DNA of 64,000 nt, taken from contig NZ_SUTI01000004.1 in assembly GCF_015062985.1 (NCBI RefSeq), forward strand, positions 51,332 through 115,331, given 5' to 3'. Below the pieces are notes generated by a model. That model made no database searches and was not told the origin of the DNA. It worked only from the letters and a program-made list of their open reading frames with translations. How positions within the stretch are numbered: the stretch's first letter is position 1; each line of letters starts with the position of its first letter. Position numbers and translations under genes: made by a program. Below, one piece after another: positions 1 to 8,169 of this stretch. The DNA comes from Methanobrevibacter sp. GTDB taxonomy: Archaea > Methanobacteriota > Methanobacteria > Methanobacteriales > Methanobacteriaceae.

Positions 1-202
1 AAGCTCCTCCAGTGAATACTGCACCACATTTTCTGCATTTCCAAATTCCAGCAGCTTGTCTTTTTACATAAGGTCTTGCGCATTTAGGACAAACATGGTC
101 TTTTTTCATGTTTTCTTCAATAATCTTTACAGATCTTTTTGCTTTTCTTCCGTATCTTGCACCGAACCTTCCTGTAATTCCTACTTTTTTAGTTCTTGCC
201 AT
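1..202 (-). CDS. rpl37A: Ribosomal protein L37Ae (partial, C-terminus outside window)
   Basis: Sixty-seven N-terminal residues are visible, beginning MARTKKVGITGRFGARYG. They contain two CxxC pairs (CPKCARP and CRKCGAVF) that form the zinc ribbon of the archaeal/eukaryotic large-subunit protein L37Ae (L43e). The family is about 90 residues long, so roughly the last quarter lies beyond base 1. The ATG at 200-202 follows a GGAGAG Shine-Dalgarno a few bases upstream, which supports the start. The protein is a basic, zinc-binding structural component of the 50S subunit. In related methanogens the gene usually heads a run with rpoP and prefoldin, but those neighbours are not visible here. Confidence 0.95.
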   Translation of the reverse strand, partial: MARTKKVGITGRFGARYGRKAKRSVKIIEENMKKDHVCPKCARPYVKRQAAGIWKCRKCGAVFTGGA

Positions 203-299
203 TTAAAATCTCTCCGTTAATAATAAAATTTAATAAAATGTAATTTTCATTGATTATCTAATATAACCATAAAATAATCTAATATGATAATATTGTACC

Positions 300-325
300 A
301 ACTAATATTTAAAGGTTTGCTAAAA
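300..325 (-). promoter_or_regulatory. Probable promoter of the L37Ae gene
   Basis: On the minus strand the sequence CCTTTAAATATT (304-315), preceded by an A-rich BRE-like stretch, is the best TATA-box candidate in the 251-bp gap between guaB and the L37Ae gene. It lies about 100 bp before the start codon, which leaves an AT-rich leader. This is inferred from the archaeal TATA consensus only. Confidence 0.4.
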
Positions 326-364
326 ATAAGTAATTTCTTTAAAAAATACTAAATTTAACATAAA

Positions 365-431
365 ATATAAAAATTTTGATGAGAAAAAATCTATTGCCTA
401 TAAATCTTTAAACCATGCCATATTTCTCATC
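365..431 (-). terminator. Possible terminator downstream of guaB
   Basis: A perfect 9-bp inverted repeat (GATGAGAAA at 379-387, TTTCTCATC at 423-431) encloses a 35-nt loop. On the minus strand it is followed by a short AT/T-rich stretch. The long loop makes it weaker than the other terminators in this window. Confidence 0.3.
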
Positions 432-453
432 AAAAAATATAGATAATGGCCAA

Positions 454-1938
454 TTATTCAGGAGGTGAATAATTTGGACTTTCATTAGTAATCAACAAGT
501 CATGAGGGTGGGATTCTTTAATACCACTGCTTGTGATTCTAACGAATTGCGCTTTTTCTTTCATTGCTTCAATATCTTTAGCACCACAGTATCCCATTGA
601 TGATTTTAAACCACCAACTAACTGGAATAAGATCTCAGCAATGGTTCCTTTATATGGTACAGCACCTTCGATTCCTTCAGGAACATATTTTGTGTGGTTC
701 ATTTTACTTTTGGAACCTTGGAAGTATCTGTCTGCTCCACCATCGTACTCACTGGTCATTGCACCCATGGAACCCATTCCACGGTATTTCTTATATTGTT
801 TTCCGTTCATAACAACAATGTCACCAGGAGCCTCTAAGGAAGCTGCAAGTAAGTTACCTAACATTACTGCGTCTGCACCGGCACCGATAGCTTTTGCAAC
901 ATCTCCGGAATATCTGATACCACCATCAGCGATGACCGGAACTCCGTGTTCTGCCGCTACATCAGCAACGTCAGAAATTGCAGTTAATTGAGGAACACCA
1001 ACACCAGCAACAATACGGGTAGTACACATTGAACCTGGACCGATACCAACTTTAAGTGCATCCACACCCATTGAAATCAAGTCTTCAGCAGCTTGGGCTG
1101 TTGCGATATTACCTACACATAATTCAGCATCAATATTATCCTTGATGGTTTCGGTGAATTTAACCACATTCATATTATGAGCGTGAGCACAGTCAATGGA
1201 AATGATGTCTGCACCGGCCTGGTCAAGCGCCATTGCCCTTTCCAAATCAAATGGTCCGCATGCGGCAGCAACCAAGAAGTTGCCATTCTTATCACGGGCA
1301 GCATTTGGATATTGAGCATGATTCAAGATATCCTTGATTGTGATGATTCCGACTAATTTTCCGTCACGGACAACAGGAAGCCTTTCGACCTTATTTTCAT
1401 AAGCGATGTTCAATGCTTCTTCAGCGGAAACTCCTTCTTCAACGGTTACAACATCAGAAGTCATGATGTCTTTTACTGTTTTATCAGGTTCTGATTTTAA
1501 GACTGGCCTGATATCCCTTTTGGATATGATACCAATGATTTCGTCACCTTCAACAACCGGAAGACCACTAATCAATTCGTCTTGCATTTTTGCCTGAACT
1601 TCAGCAATTGTGGAATCTTTAGAAATGGTTACAACATCACGGATGGTTAAATCTTCAGCGTTTTTGACTTTCTTTACTTCTTCAACCTGCCTTTCCTGTG
1701 TGATGTTTCTGTGAATTACACCAACACCACCTTCCTGTGCCATCGCTATTGCAAGTTCTGCTTCGGTTACAGTATCCATAGCAGCACTCAGAATTGGGAT
1801 GTTGAGTTTAATTCCTTTTCCTAACTGAACTTTAGTGTCAATGTTTTTTGGCTCTACATAACTGGCGTTAGGAGTTAAGAGAAAATCATCAAAAGTGAAA
1901 GACATTCTTGCTTCTTGAACTTTTTTTGAATATGACAT
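454..1938 (-). CDS. guaB: Inosine-5'-monophosphate dehydrogenase
   Basis: It oxidises IMP to XMP with NAD, the committing step of GMP synthesis in the cytosol. The 494-residue protein has the full family layout: an N-terminal barrel segment (FDDFLLTPNASYVEP), a paired CBS regulatory module at about residues 90-210, and the catalytic loop GIGPGSMCTTR with the active-site Cys. This is followed by the GGIRYSGD and GMGSMGAM motifs and the mobile-flap segment RYFQGSK. The start was set at 1938 (MSYSKKVQEA) because an AGGTG lies 6 nt upstream; the longer frame to 1965 would overlap mfnB and lacks such a site. It lies 13 bp downstream of mfnB, so the two are probably co-transcribed. Confidence 0.97.
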   Translation of the reverse strand: MSYSKKVQEARMSFTFDDFLLTPNASYVEPKNIDTKVQLGKGIKLNIPILSAAMDTVTEAELAIAMAQEGGVGVIHRNITQERQVEEVKKVKNAEDLTIRDVVTISKDSTIAEVQAKMQDELISGLPVVEGDEIIGIISKRDIRPVLKSEPDKTVKDIMTSDVVTVEEGVSAEEALNIAYENKVERLPVVRDGKLVGIITIKDILNHAQYPNAARDKNGNFLVAAACGPFDLERAMALDQAGADIISIDCAHAHNMNVVKFTETIKDNIDAELCVGNIATAQAAEDLISMGVDALKVGIGPGSMCTTRIVAGVGVPQLTAISDVADVAAEHGVPVIADGGIRYSGDVAKAIGAGADAVMLGNLLAASLEAPGDIVVMNGKQYKKYRGMGSMGAMTSEYDGGADRYFQGSKSKMNHTKYVPEGIEGAVPYKGTIAEILFQLVGGLKSSMGYCGAKDIEAMKEKAQFVRITSSGIKESHPHDLLITNESPNYSPPE

Positions 1939-1951
1939 AAATAACACCTGA

Positions 1952-2665
1952 TTAGAATGAATCACATAATTCCTTGAGCTCAGCTACAGCTGTATGGTGT
2001 ATCTTACCTGTATTTCTGTCACCGCCAATGCATGCGGCTCCTCTGATACCGACCACATCACAGCCAATGTCATGCAATGGTTTCAATTGGTCTTTTTTAA
2101 CTGAACCTGCAAGTGCGGTTAACAAGCCATAACTGTGAGCTTCTTCTACAAATTCTTTTAATTGATCGATGTCCAAATAATCGAATAATGTATGACCGTC
2201 TTTGACTGCAGTGTCAAGCATGGCCAAATCGCATCCTGCATCACGTGCAACCTTAGGAATTTCCATAGGTCCTACTGCACCTACACGGTGAGCATCAGCA
2301 TAACCTGCAGCTACAATAATGGTGTCTTCACTAACATCTTTTACGGTTTTTACAACATTTTCCATGACTTCCACAGCTTCATCATGGTCTTTTGTTCCAT
2401 ACAATCCAACTTTAATATAATCCGCTCCGGAAACATGAGCGCCCATTGCTGCAAGAGAAACTGTACCAGGTTTGTAAGGCACATCACCTAAAGTAGCGCT
2501 GACAAGCTTATCTTCAGGAGTTAATTCCCTGATTTCTTTAATAACCCATGGGAAATTAGCACCTAAAGAACCTTCTTTAGGATTTTTCACATCAACAATA
2601 TCTGCTCCACCTTTGATTGATTCAAGAGCTTCTTCACGATTTATAGGACTTATTAATAGAAGCAT
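1952..2665 (-). CDS. mfnB: (5-formylfuran-3-yl)methyl phosphate synthase
   Basis: It makes 4-HFC-P (5-formylfuran-3-yl methyl phosphate) from two glyceraldehyde-3-phosphate molecules, the first step to the furan core of methanofuran, the C1 carrier of CO2 methanogenesis. The 237-residue TIM-barrel protein belongs to the old DUF556 family. The N-terminal strand carries IVDVKNPKEGSLGAN with Asp25 and Lys27, which match family active-site residues. Later motifs GLYGTKD, DLAMLDTAVKDG and GIRGAACIGGDR are also typical. guaB follows after 13 bp; the two are linked by position rather than pathway. Its presence alone marks the organism as a methanogen. Confidence 0.93.
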   Translation of the reverse strand: MLLLISPINREEALESIKGGADIVDVKNPKEGSLGANFPWVIKEIRELTPEDKLVSATLGDVPYKPGTVSLAAMGAHVSGADYIKVGLYGTKDHDEAVEVMENVVKTVKDVSEDTIIVAAGYADAHRVGAVGPMEIPKVARDAGCDLAMLDTAVKDGHTLFDYLDIDQLKEFVEEAHSYGLLTALAGSVKKDQLKPLHDIGCDVVGIRGAACIGGDRNTGKIHHTAVAELKELCDSF

Positions 2666-2765
2666 AACTTTCCTCCAATAAAATATAATTTTATAATATA
2701 ATAATATTACTTCTTTATTATTTATAATATTATTGGTTATTTTAAAAAAAATGAAAAAAATGAAA

Positions 2766-3968
2766 TTAATATGGTGAATCGTTATCCCTGATATTCTGTT
2801 TTATTGCGCCATGTGCCTTAGGATAAAAACCGACATCTGTTGACAGTTTCCTCATGTTCTCAATGATTTCATTGGTTGGAATGGATACCGGACAGTTAAG
2901 AGTGCACAATCCACATAAGGTGCACATATAAAGGCCTGAATTATAGCATGTCTCATCATCTTCTATGAATTTTGACATTGCAACACCTCTGCCTCCAAGG
3001 TAGTTATTGAATCCGAATTCGTTTCCGACCGCATTATATACAGGACAATGCACAACACAATTTCCACAGCCTATGCAGTAAAGGCATTCAGGGGTTGCTT
3101 CGCTTCTTCCATTGTCCAATAATATCACAACAACCTTTTCAGCACCATACATGTTTTTCAGGAGCTTCTTTTCAATGTCTGCTGTTTTTGACGGACCTGA
3201 TATCACATTCATATATGATGTAACATAGTTTCCTGTAGCGAAGATAGTTTCGAGTTTAACAACAGAGATTGCATCTTCCAATGTAGGCACTATTTTATCG
3301 ATTCCAGCTACGATTATATGCAAATCTTTCAGTGAAACTATTGAAATATTGCCCTCATTGTGAACCATTACGAGGGACCCCTCTTCAGATGCTATAGCAT
3401 TGGCTCCACTTATACCTACGTTAGCATTTTCAAGGCGTTTTAGCACATCATGCCTTACGGTTTCCATGATTTCCCTAGGCTCAGGATTGACATTGGCATC
3501 CAATGATTCGTTGACAATGTCTGTAATGTTTGATATGTTCAGATGAGATGCCGGTCCTGTCGGATGAACCGGTTTATTGTCAGTTTTTTTAAGCTGTAAA
3601 ATCCTGTCGCCAAGGTCAGTTTCAACAACATCAATGTCCTTATCAGCCAAATGCTTTTTAAGGTTGATTTCACCCAAGGTATTTGACTTGGCTTTTGCAA
3701 TGGTGCTGCAGTCATATTCAATGAGCAAATCGTCAATGATTCTTAAAGCATCCCGGGAAGTCTCGGCTATCTTAAAATCAATATCGTTTCTCTTAAAGGA
3801 TTGCAAAGCCTGATCAAATAATTCGTCATTGTTTTCAATGGAATATCTCTTGATTTCACGCACCCTTTCAATCAGCCTTTTTGTGGATGGGGAATCCTTG
3901 ATGGAATTTGACCTTTTCTTGACTGTATTGAATGATTTCCTCATCGTTTCAAGTTCACTAGCTTTCAT
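2766..3968 (-). CDS. LUD-domain iron-sulfur protein (LutB/LldF-like)
   Basis: This is a 400-residue soluble oxidoreductase subunit. The first three quarters look like a LUD (LutB/LutC) domain, with the segment HPTGPASHLNISNI and the GISGANAIASEEGSL loop. The C-terminal part carries two 4Fe-4S motifs, CLYCIGCGNCVVHCPVYN and CTLCGLCTLNCPVSIP. The ATG at 3968 was chosen because GGTGG sits 5 nt upstream; an upstream ATG four codons earlier lacks one. The gene overlaps the CCG-domain gene before it by 11 bp, so the two are translationally coupled. In bacteria such pairs belong to lactate oxidation (LutABC), but LutC is absent here and the substrate in this methanogen is unknown. Confidence 0.82.
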   Translation of the reverse strand: MKASELETMRKSFNTVKKRSNSIKDSPSTKRLIERVREIKRYSIENNDELFDQALQSFKRNDIDFKIAETSRDALRIIDDLLIEYDCSTIAKAKSNTLGEINLKKHLADKDIDVVETDLGDRILQLKKTDNKPVHPTGPASHLNISNITDIVNESLDANVNPEPREIMETVRHDVLKRLENANVGISGANAIASEEGSLVMVHNEGNISIVSLKDLHIIVAGIDKIVPTLEDAISVVKLETIFATGNYVTSYMNVISGPSKTADIEKKLLKNMYGAEKVVVILLDNGRSEATPECLYCIGCGNCVVHCPVYNAVGNEFGFNNYLGGRGVAMSKFIEDDETCYNSGLYMCTLCGLCTLNCPVSIPTNEIIENMRKLSTDVGFYPKAHGAIKQNIRDNDSPY

Positions 3969-4626
3969 CCAAACCACCATACTTTACTAAAAATTCGGTC
4001 AAGTCAAGCACTTCCAAATCATCATTTTCCAGATTGAGCTTGCAGAACGGACATGGAGTTACCAAAGTTTCACAACCTGTATCTTTGGCCTGTTCAATCC
4101 TTGATTTTGCCATTTGTGAAGCTATTTCAGGATAAGCTGATTTGACACCCCCTCCGGCTCCGCAGCACAGGCTGTTTTCACGGATGCTTTCCATTTCAAC
4201 GAGATTGGCCGCTGCTTTTATTACATCCCGGGGCTCATCAAAGACATCACAGTGACGTCCCAAATGACAGGAATCGTGATAAGTTACATTAAAGTCATTT
4301 TTGGATAAGTTCAACCTTCCCTCTTTAATCAGTTGGTCCAATAATTGGGAAATATGGATGACATCCAATCCTTCATAATCGTCTTTTAGGGTCTTATAGC
4401 AACCTGCACATGAAGTTATGATGGTTTCGCCTTTAAGGATTTCAGTATTCTTTTCAATCTGTTCCTGAGCTTCCTTTAAAAATCCGGTTCTAAGCAAAAC
4501 AGATCCGCAGCACTTTTCATCATCCAACACATGATAATCGACACCTGCCAACTTCAACAATTTTTCTGTTGCCTCTTGAATACCTGTCAGCTTTTCTCTT
4601 GCAGTGCATCCTCTAAAATATAACAT
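3958..4626 (-). CDS. CCG-domain Fe-S protein (LutA/LldE/HdrB-like)
   Basis: The 222-residue protein has two cysteine-rich CCG domains. The first is C7, C39-C40, C73-x2-C76, spaced as the CX31CCX32CXXC signature seen in HdrB, HdrD and LutA. The second is built from CHLGRHC, LCCGAGGG and CPFC. In HdrB such sites hold non-cubane [4Fe-4S] clusters used in disulfide chemistry, so an electron-transfer or thiol/disulfide role is likely. It overlaps the LUD/ferredoxin-type gene by 11 bp and is surely its partner. Whether the pair acts on lactate, another hydroxy acid or a thiol cannot be read from the sequence. Confidence 0.82.
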   Translation of the reverse strand: MLYFRGCTAREKLTGIQEATEKLLKLAGVDYHVLDDEKCCGSVLLRTGFLKEAQEQIEKNTEILKGETIITSCAGCYKTLKDDYEGLDVIHISQLLDQLIKEGRLNLSKNDFNVTYHDSCHLGRHCDVFDEPRDVIKAAANLVEMESIRENSLCCGAGGGVKSAYPEIASQMAKSRIEQAKDTGCETLVTPCPFCKLNLENDDLEVLDLTEFLVKYGGLDES

Positions 4627-4629
4627 GGA

Positions 4630-4977
4630 TTATTCCTCTTTTTCCTCAAGAGTTATTTCATTATTCAATGCCACTTCCTTGACGATTTTATTGACGTCGT
4701 CCTCTAATTGGTCAATCTTGGTGTACAATATGAAAATTGTGTAAACCAGTACTGCAAAAACAATTATTATTATGAAATCCAAACCACGGGTTATACCGAA
4801 CAGGCGGGCAAAGGAATTACTGAAATTAGGGAAAATTGCAAATAAGCTAACTAAAATCCAAAAAATTGCCCATAGAACAGTTGTAATCAATGAATTTTTC
4901 TCTTTTAAATATCTCAATAAGAACCATATGATGGCTATTATTGATATGATTGGAAATAGAATTGAATATAATAACAT
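4630..4977 (-). CDS. DUF2304 membrane protein
   Basis: The 115-residue protein has three hydrophobic helices (about residues 3-21, 30-48 and 67-86) and a charged C-terminal tail (KIDQLEDDVNKIVKEV) with coiled-coil character. This is the DUF2304 layout. Such proteins very often sit beside a GT2-family glycosyltransferase, as here, where the glycosyltransferase gene lies just upstream in the transcript with an 8-bp gap. A role as membrane partner of a polyprenyl-phosphate sugar transferase is inferred from this association. The start ATG at 4977 follows AGGTGA closely. Confidence 0.8.
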   Translation of the reverse strand: MLLYSILFPIISIIAIIWFLLRYLKEKNSLITTVLWAIFWILVSLFAIFPNFSNSFARLFGITRGLDFIIIIVFAVLVYTIFILYTKIDQLEDDVNKIVKEVALNNEITLEEKEE

Positions 4978-4985
4978 TTAATCAC

Positions 4986-5690
4986 CTAAAATTGATGTTT
5001 AATCATTTGAATCAATATCTTGAATGCGACAGTGACGTTTGTTCCTTTTGCCTGGGTTTCAGGAGTGTAGATTGTTTTTATTGGAACCTCTTCGAATGGA
5101 ATATTATTGTCATTGACTTCACGTATGAATTCAGAAGAAATGAGATATCCTCTGGCATTGATGTTGATCTTTTTCAAGGCATCGATTGTAATTGCCCTGA
5201 AACCTGTCTGCGAATCGCTTACATCCACCTTATAGAATATTCTTGTCAGAAGGTTCATGATTGCATTTGCGATATTCCTGCTTAACGGCATGTCCTTCAG
5301 TGGCCTTACCCCAATTACTGCCTGAGCCCTTCCGGTCACCAGCGGCTCCAGCACATTATCCAAGTCATCGGCATCATGCTGGCCGTCCGAATCCATATTG
5401 ACAATATATTTTGGATTATATCTTAAAACAGCATCAAAGCCTGTCTGCATAGCTACGCCAACACCCCTATTGATAACATGGGAATATATAAAAATGCTAT
5501 GAGGATATTTCTTCTGGGATTCCATAACAACCTCCAGAGTGTTATCTGAAGAGCCGTCATTGACAATGACCACCTTATATCCTTTCTTTGTAATGTCCTC
5601 AATTACAGGTTGGATTCTTGTCGCTTCATTATATGCAGGAAGTATGACATATGTAGCCTTTTTATCTTCCTCTGAAATTTCAAATACCAT
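4986..5690 (-). CDS. GT2 glycosyltransferase, dolichyl-phosphate-mannose-synthase type
   Basis: The 234-residue GT-A protein opens with the nucleotide-sugar segment ILPAYNEATRI, continues to VIVNDGSSDNT, and has the metal-binding MDSDGQHDADDL. The acceptor-side motif SDSQTGFRAI is typical of DPM1-like enzymes. It probably transfers a sugar from a nucleotide donor to a polyprenyl phosphate at the inner membrane face, feeding surface glycan or glycoprotein synthesis. There is no C-terminal membrane domain, and the adjacent DUF2304 protein may supply it. Donor and acceptor cannot be deduced. A second GT2 gene of the same type occurs at 18.8 kb. Confidence 0.88.
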   Translation of the reverse strand: MVFEISEEDKKATYVILPAYNEATRIQPVIEDITKKGYKVVIVNDGSSDNTLEVVMESQKKYPHSIFIYSHVINRGVGVAMQTGFDAVLRYNPKYIVNMDSDGQHDADDLDNVLEPLVTGRAQAVIGVRPLKDMPLSRNIANAIMNLLTRIFYKVDVSDSQTGFRAITIDALKKININARGYLISSEFIREVNDNNIPFEEVPIKTIYTPETQAKGTNVTVAFKILIQMIKHQF

Positions 5691-5701
5691 TTTACACCTT
5701 T

Positions 5702-6160
5702 TTATAATGGGCCTGCATCCTCTTTTCCTTCACGCATTCCCATTCCAGCTTCTTTTCTCATTGCTTTTCTGTGATACATCATCTTAATTAAGTTTTGCGC
5801 ATGTTCACGTGCCCTGTTTTCGGCAAGCTTTGCAAGTTCAACGGGATCCTCTTCCTCATCTTCATGTACAAAGACTTCCAGGATATGAGTGTTTGTCATG
5901 AGCTGTGCATTGATTAAACCGGTTGATGCCTCGTGGGCACACATCTTATCCTTTTCCATTGGCCCAGGCATACCTAATGCCATTACAATATCACAGTTTT
6001 CCTCTTCAATGAGAATTTTTGCAGTCACAGGCAAATCTTTTACGCCGGGAACAGTCTGTCTGATAATTTTTAAATCATAAGCGTTATTTTTAAGCTCGTC
6101 AATAGCTGCCGCAGCCATGTCAAAGCGAGCGAAAGTTGTATCACATATTCCAATTCTCAT
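5702..6160 (-). CDS. ribC: Riboflavin synthase, archaeal RibC type
   Basis: It dismutates two 6,7-dimethyl-8-ribityllumazine molecules to riboflavin. The 152-residue protein matches the archaeal enzyme, which resembles lumazine synthase and not the bacterial trimer. Visible motifs are MRIGICDTTFARFDMA at the N-terminus, TVPGVKDLPV, and MALGMPGPMEKDKMCAHEA. The C-terminal tail (HRKAMRKEAGMGMREG) is basic. Length fits the family. The gene lies 11 bp upstream of the glycosyltransferase gene. Riboflavin feeds FMN, FAD and the deazaflavin F420 branch of methanogen metabolism. Confidence 0.93.
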   Translation of the reverse strand: MRIGICDTTFARFDMAAAAIDELKNNAYDLKIIRQTVPGVKDLPVTAKILIEEENCDIVMALGMPGPMEKDKMCAHEASTGLINAQLMTNTHILEVFVHEDEEEDPVELAKLAENRAREHAQNLIKMMYHRKAMRKEAGMGMREGKEDAGPL

Positions 6161-6214
6161 TTAAATTCACCTTATAAAAAGAATATGTTTCTATTAATAT
6201 AAATGTTTAATTAA

Positions 6215-6257
6215 TTATAAAAAAAGTATTATGAATTATTACTGCTAGTAATACTTT
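6215..6257 (-). terminator. Terminator of the cbi operon
   Basis: A 9-bp perfect stem (AAAGTATTA at 6223-6231 with TAATACTTT at 6249-6257) with a 17-nt loop lies about 40 bp after the cbiO stop codon. On the minus strand it is followed by a T run. Confidence 0.6.
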
Positions 6258-6297
6258 GAGTTGTAAATTTATGAAAAATTTTTGAATTAAAAAAAAA

Positions 6298-7131
6298 TTA
6301 GTTTTTGTTTAACAATTCCAAAAACTTATCCTTAGCTTCATCAATTGTTAACGGATAATCCCCATGCATATCAAAGCCTTCATTTTCAAGTTGCTGGAAC
6401 AAATCTGTAACAATCGGAACCTTTAAGTTTGCCTGTTCCAATATCTCAGGCTTTGCAAAAATCTCTTTAGGAGTGCCTTCAGCAATTAACTGACCATCAA
6501 CCAATACAAAGACTTTTTTCGCATAATTCGGAACCAAATCCACTTCATGTGTTGATATTATAATAGTAATACCTTCATCATTAAGCTCTTTTAACAATAT
6601 AGATAAATCAACTACCCCCTGAGGGTCAAGACCTGCAGTAGGTTCATCCAAAACCATTATTTCAGGTTTCATTGCAAGAATTCCTGCAATAGCAACTCTT
6701 TTCTTTTGACCTCCGCTTAAATGATGAGGAGCTTTTTTCTCAAATCCGCTCATTCCAACACGAGCCAAAGCGTCTTCAACTCTGTCCTGAACTTCTTCCA
6801 TCGGTAAACCTAAGTTTAAAGGTCCGAATGCAACGTCCTCTTCAACTGTTGGAGCGAAAATCTGATCATCAGGGTTCTGGAATACAATTCCGACCTTTTG
6901 CCTAAATTTAAGTAAGGATTTCTTATCATATTTTAATTCTTCACCATCAATGAAAACTTGTCCTTCATCAGGCCTGTAAATACCGTTTAACTGAAGAAAC
7001 AAAGTTGATTTACCTGCACCGTTTTTACCTAAGAGTGCAACCATTTCTCCTTTTTCAACTTTTAAGCTAACTCCTTTTAGTGCCTGATATTCAGCATTAT
7101 AAGCATATTTAATATTTTTTACTTCTAACAT
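6298..7131 (-). CDS. cbiO: Cobalt ECF transporter ATPase
   Basis: This is the ATP-hydrolysing subunit of a CbiMNQO-type energy-coupling factor importer for Co2+. The protein starts MLEVKNIKYAYNAEY and is 277 residues long from the ATG at 7131, which is preceded by AGGAG at good spacing; a longer frame to 7179 would overlap cbiQ. Walker A is GKNGAGKST, the Q-loop lies in FQNPDDQIFAP, the ABC signature is LSGGQKKRVAIAG, Walker B is IMVLDEPTAGLD, and the switch His is in STHEVDL. It is the last gene of the operon and begins immediately after the cbiQ stop. Confidence 0.95.
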   Translation of the reverse strand: MLEVKNIKYAYNAEYQALKGVSLKVEKGEMVALLGKNGAGKSTLFLQLNGIYRPDEGQVFIDGEELKYDKKSLLKFRQKVGIVFQNPDDQIFAPTVEEDVAFGPLNLGLPMEEVQDRVEDALARVGMSGFEKKAPHHLSGGQKKRVAIAGILAMKPEIMVLDEPTAGLDPQGVVDLSILLKELNDEGITIIISTHEVDLVPNYAKKVFVLVDGQLIAEGTPKEIFAKPEILEQANLKVPIVTDLFQQLENEGFDMHGDYPLTIDEAKDKFLELLNKN

Positions 7132-7132
7132 G

Positions 7133-7828
7133 TTAATTCTCCTTCTTTCTCGGTTCATAAACTGGAAGTTCACCGTCATATCCCCTAGAATCTAAAGCAA
7201 ATTGTAATGTTTCACTTTTATCAAGAGATCTCAGGAATATTGTGCTTACAAGAGCCCCTAAAGATTTAAATGAATTCCAATAGGAGTTATATCCGAGTCT
7301 TGTTTCCTGTGCTTTCTGCATTGTGTCAATCTCATTTAAGAATATGAAAATTGTATTATACATCAAAAGTGCAATTTCGATTAATAATTTTGGAACTTTC
7401 AAACTCCTTAAACAGTTTAAAATCTTTGCAATAGGTGTTGTAAGAGCTAAAAAACCTAAACAAGGCAGACATCCCATTACACGCATGAATGTGTAAACTG
7501 CATAATGCCAGGAATCATTGGTTACTACGATACCAAATATACCAGTTTCATAAATAACATCCCCCTTTCCAAAGAAGAACATTAAAAAAATACAAGTTAT
7601 CACAAGAAACGCCATTGGAAGTGATAGGAATTTCAAATAGGATTTATAGTTGATTTTAGCAATGGCTAATATGATAATAGACATTACAATAAAGACAATT
7701 ACATCAAAATATAGATTATCGAGTGCTAATGTAACAACTAACAAGATTATTGTTAAAAACAATTTAAAATAAGGATTTGTTTCTGTTAAAGCATTATGAT
7801 GCGCAATATAATCCATATCAAATTTCAT
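7133..7828 (-). CDS. cbiQ: Cobalt ECF transporter transmembrane protein
   Basis: The 231-residue scaffold (T component) has about five to six hydrophobic helices, and the cytoplasmic coupling segments (AQETRLGYNSYWNSF and ALDSRGYDG) carry the Ala-Arg-Gly-like motifs that contact the ATPase. It links CbiO to the CbiM substrate subunit. Its stop codon lies 1 bp from the cbiO start, so translation is probably coupled. Upstream lies a 44-bp gap with a hairpin and T-tract separating it from cbiN, unusual within this compact operon. Confidence 0.92.
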   Translation of the reverse strand: MKFDMDYIAHHNALTETNPYFKLFLTIILLVVTLALDNLYFDVIVFIVMSIIILAIAKINYKSYLKFLSLPMAFLVITCIFLMFFFGKGDVIYETGIFGIVVTNDSWHYAVYTFMRVMGCLPCLGFLALTTPIAKILNCLRSLKVPKLLIEIALLMYNTIFIFLNEIDTMQKAQETRLGYNSYWNSFKSLGALVSTIFLRSLDKSETLQFALDSRGYDGELPVYEPRKKEN

Positions 7829-7849
7829 AAAATCACTTAATCTCTAAAA

Positions 7850-7884
7850 AAAAAAGAAATAATAAAGAAGAATTATTCTTCTTT
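7850..7884 (-). terminator. Hairpin and T-tract between cbiN and cbiQ
   Basis: A 10-bp perfect inverted repeat (AAAGAAGAAT at 7864-7873, ATTCTTCTTT at 7875-7884) overlaps the last codons and stop of cbiN. On the minus strand it is followed by a T-rich stretch (7850-7860). The one-base loop would open to three or more bases in RNA. It resembles the single-gene terminators in this window but lies inside an operon, so it may act as a leaky terminator or a processing site. Confidence 0.45.
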
Positions 7885-8160
7885 ACCTTGTCCTCTCCAG
7901 TAACCGAAGAAGTAACCAATAATGATTGCTCCTATAGCTGCTTGAAGAGCAAATAATAAACTTTCTATTTCACCACTAGGTGGTTCCCATATAGATGAAA
8001 ACCAAGGTTTGAAACCTGTTTCTTCAATAGCTTCACCAGCGGCATCGTCTGCACCGCCGAAGTATCCATCGTCTTCTCCATGACCACTAAACATGATTAA
8101 TGGTGCAACAAATAATATTATACAAACAACCGCTAATATAATTAATGTTGATGTTTTCAT
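7873..8160 (-). CDS. cbiN: Cobalt ECF transporter accessory protein
   Basis: The 95-residue protein has two membrane helices (about 5-24 and 66-86) joined by an acidic extracellular loop rich in Gly, Asp and Glu (GHGEDDGYFGGADDAAGE). This is the CbiN pattern. In characterised systems CbiN helps load Co2+ into CbiM. The C-terminus ends in the short charged tail GYWRGQGKEE. It follows cbiM after 9 bp, with its ATG preceded by AGGTGA. Confidence 0.92.
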   Translation of the reverse strand: MKTSTLIILAVVCIILFVAPLIMFSGHGEDDGYFGGADDAAGEAIEETGFKPWFSSIWEPPSGEIESLLFALQAAIGAIIIGYFFGYWRGQGKEE

Positions 8161-8169
8161 TTATATCAC

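Noticed and set aside
6247..6255. An AGTAATACT site, complement of the ATPase-array nonamer, near cbiO
   Set aside because: It is one arm of the cbiO terminator hairpin (6223-6257), so the match is probably chance.
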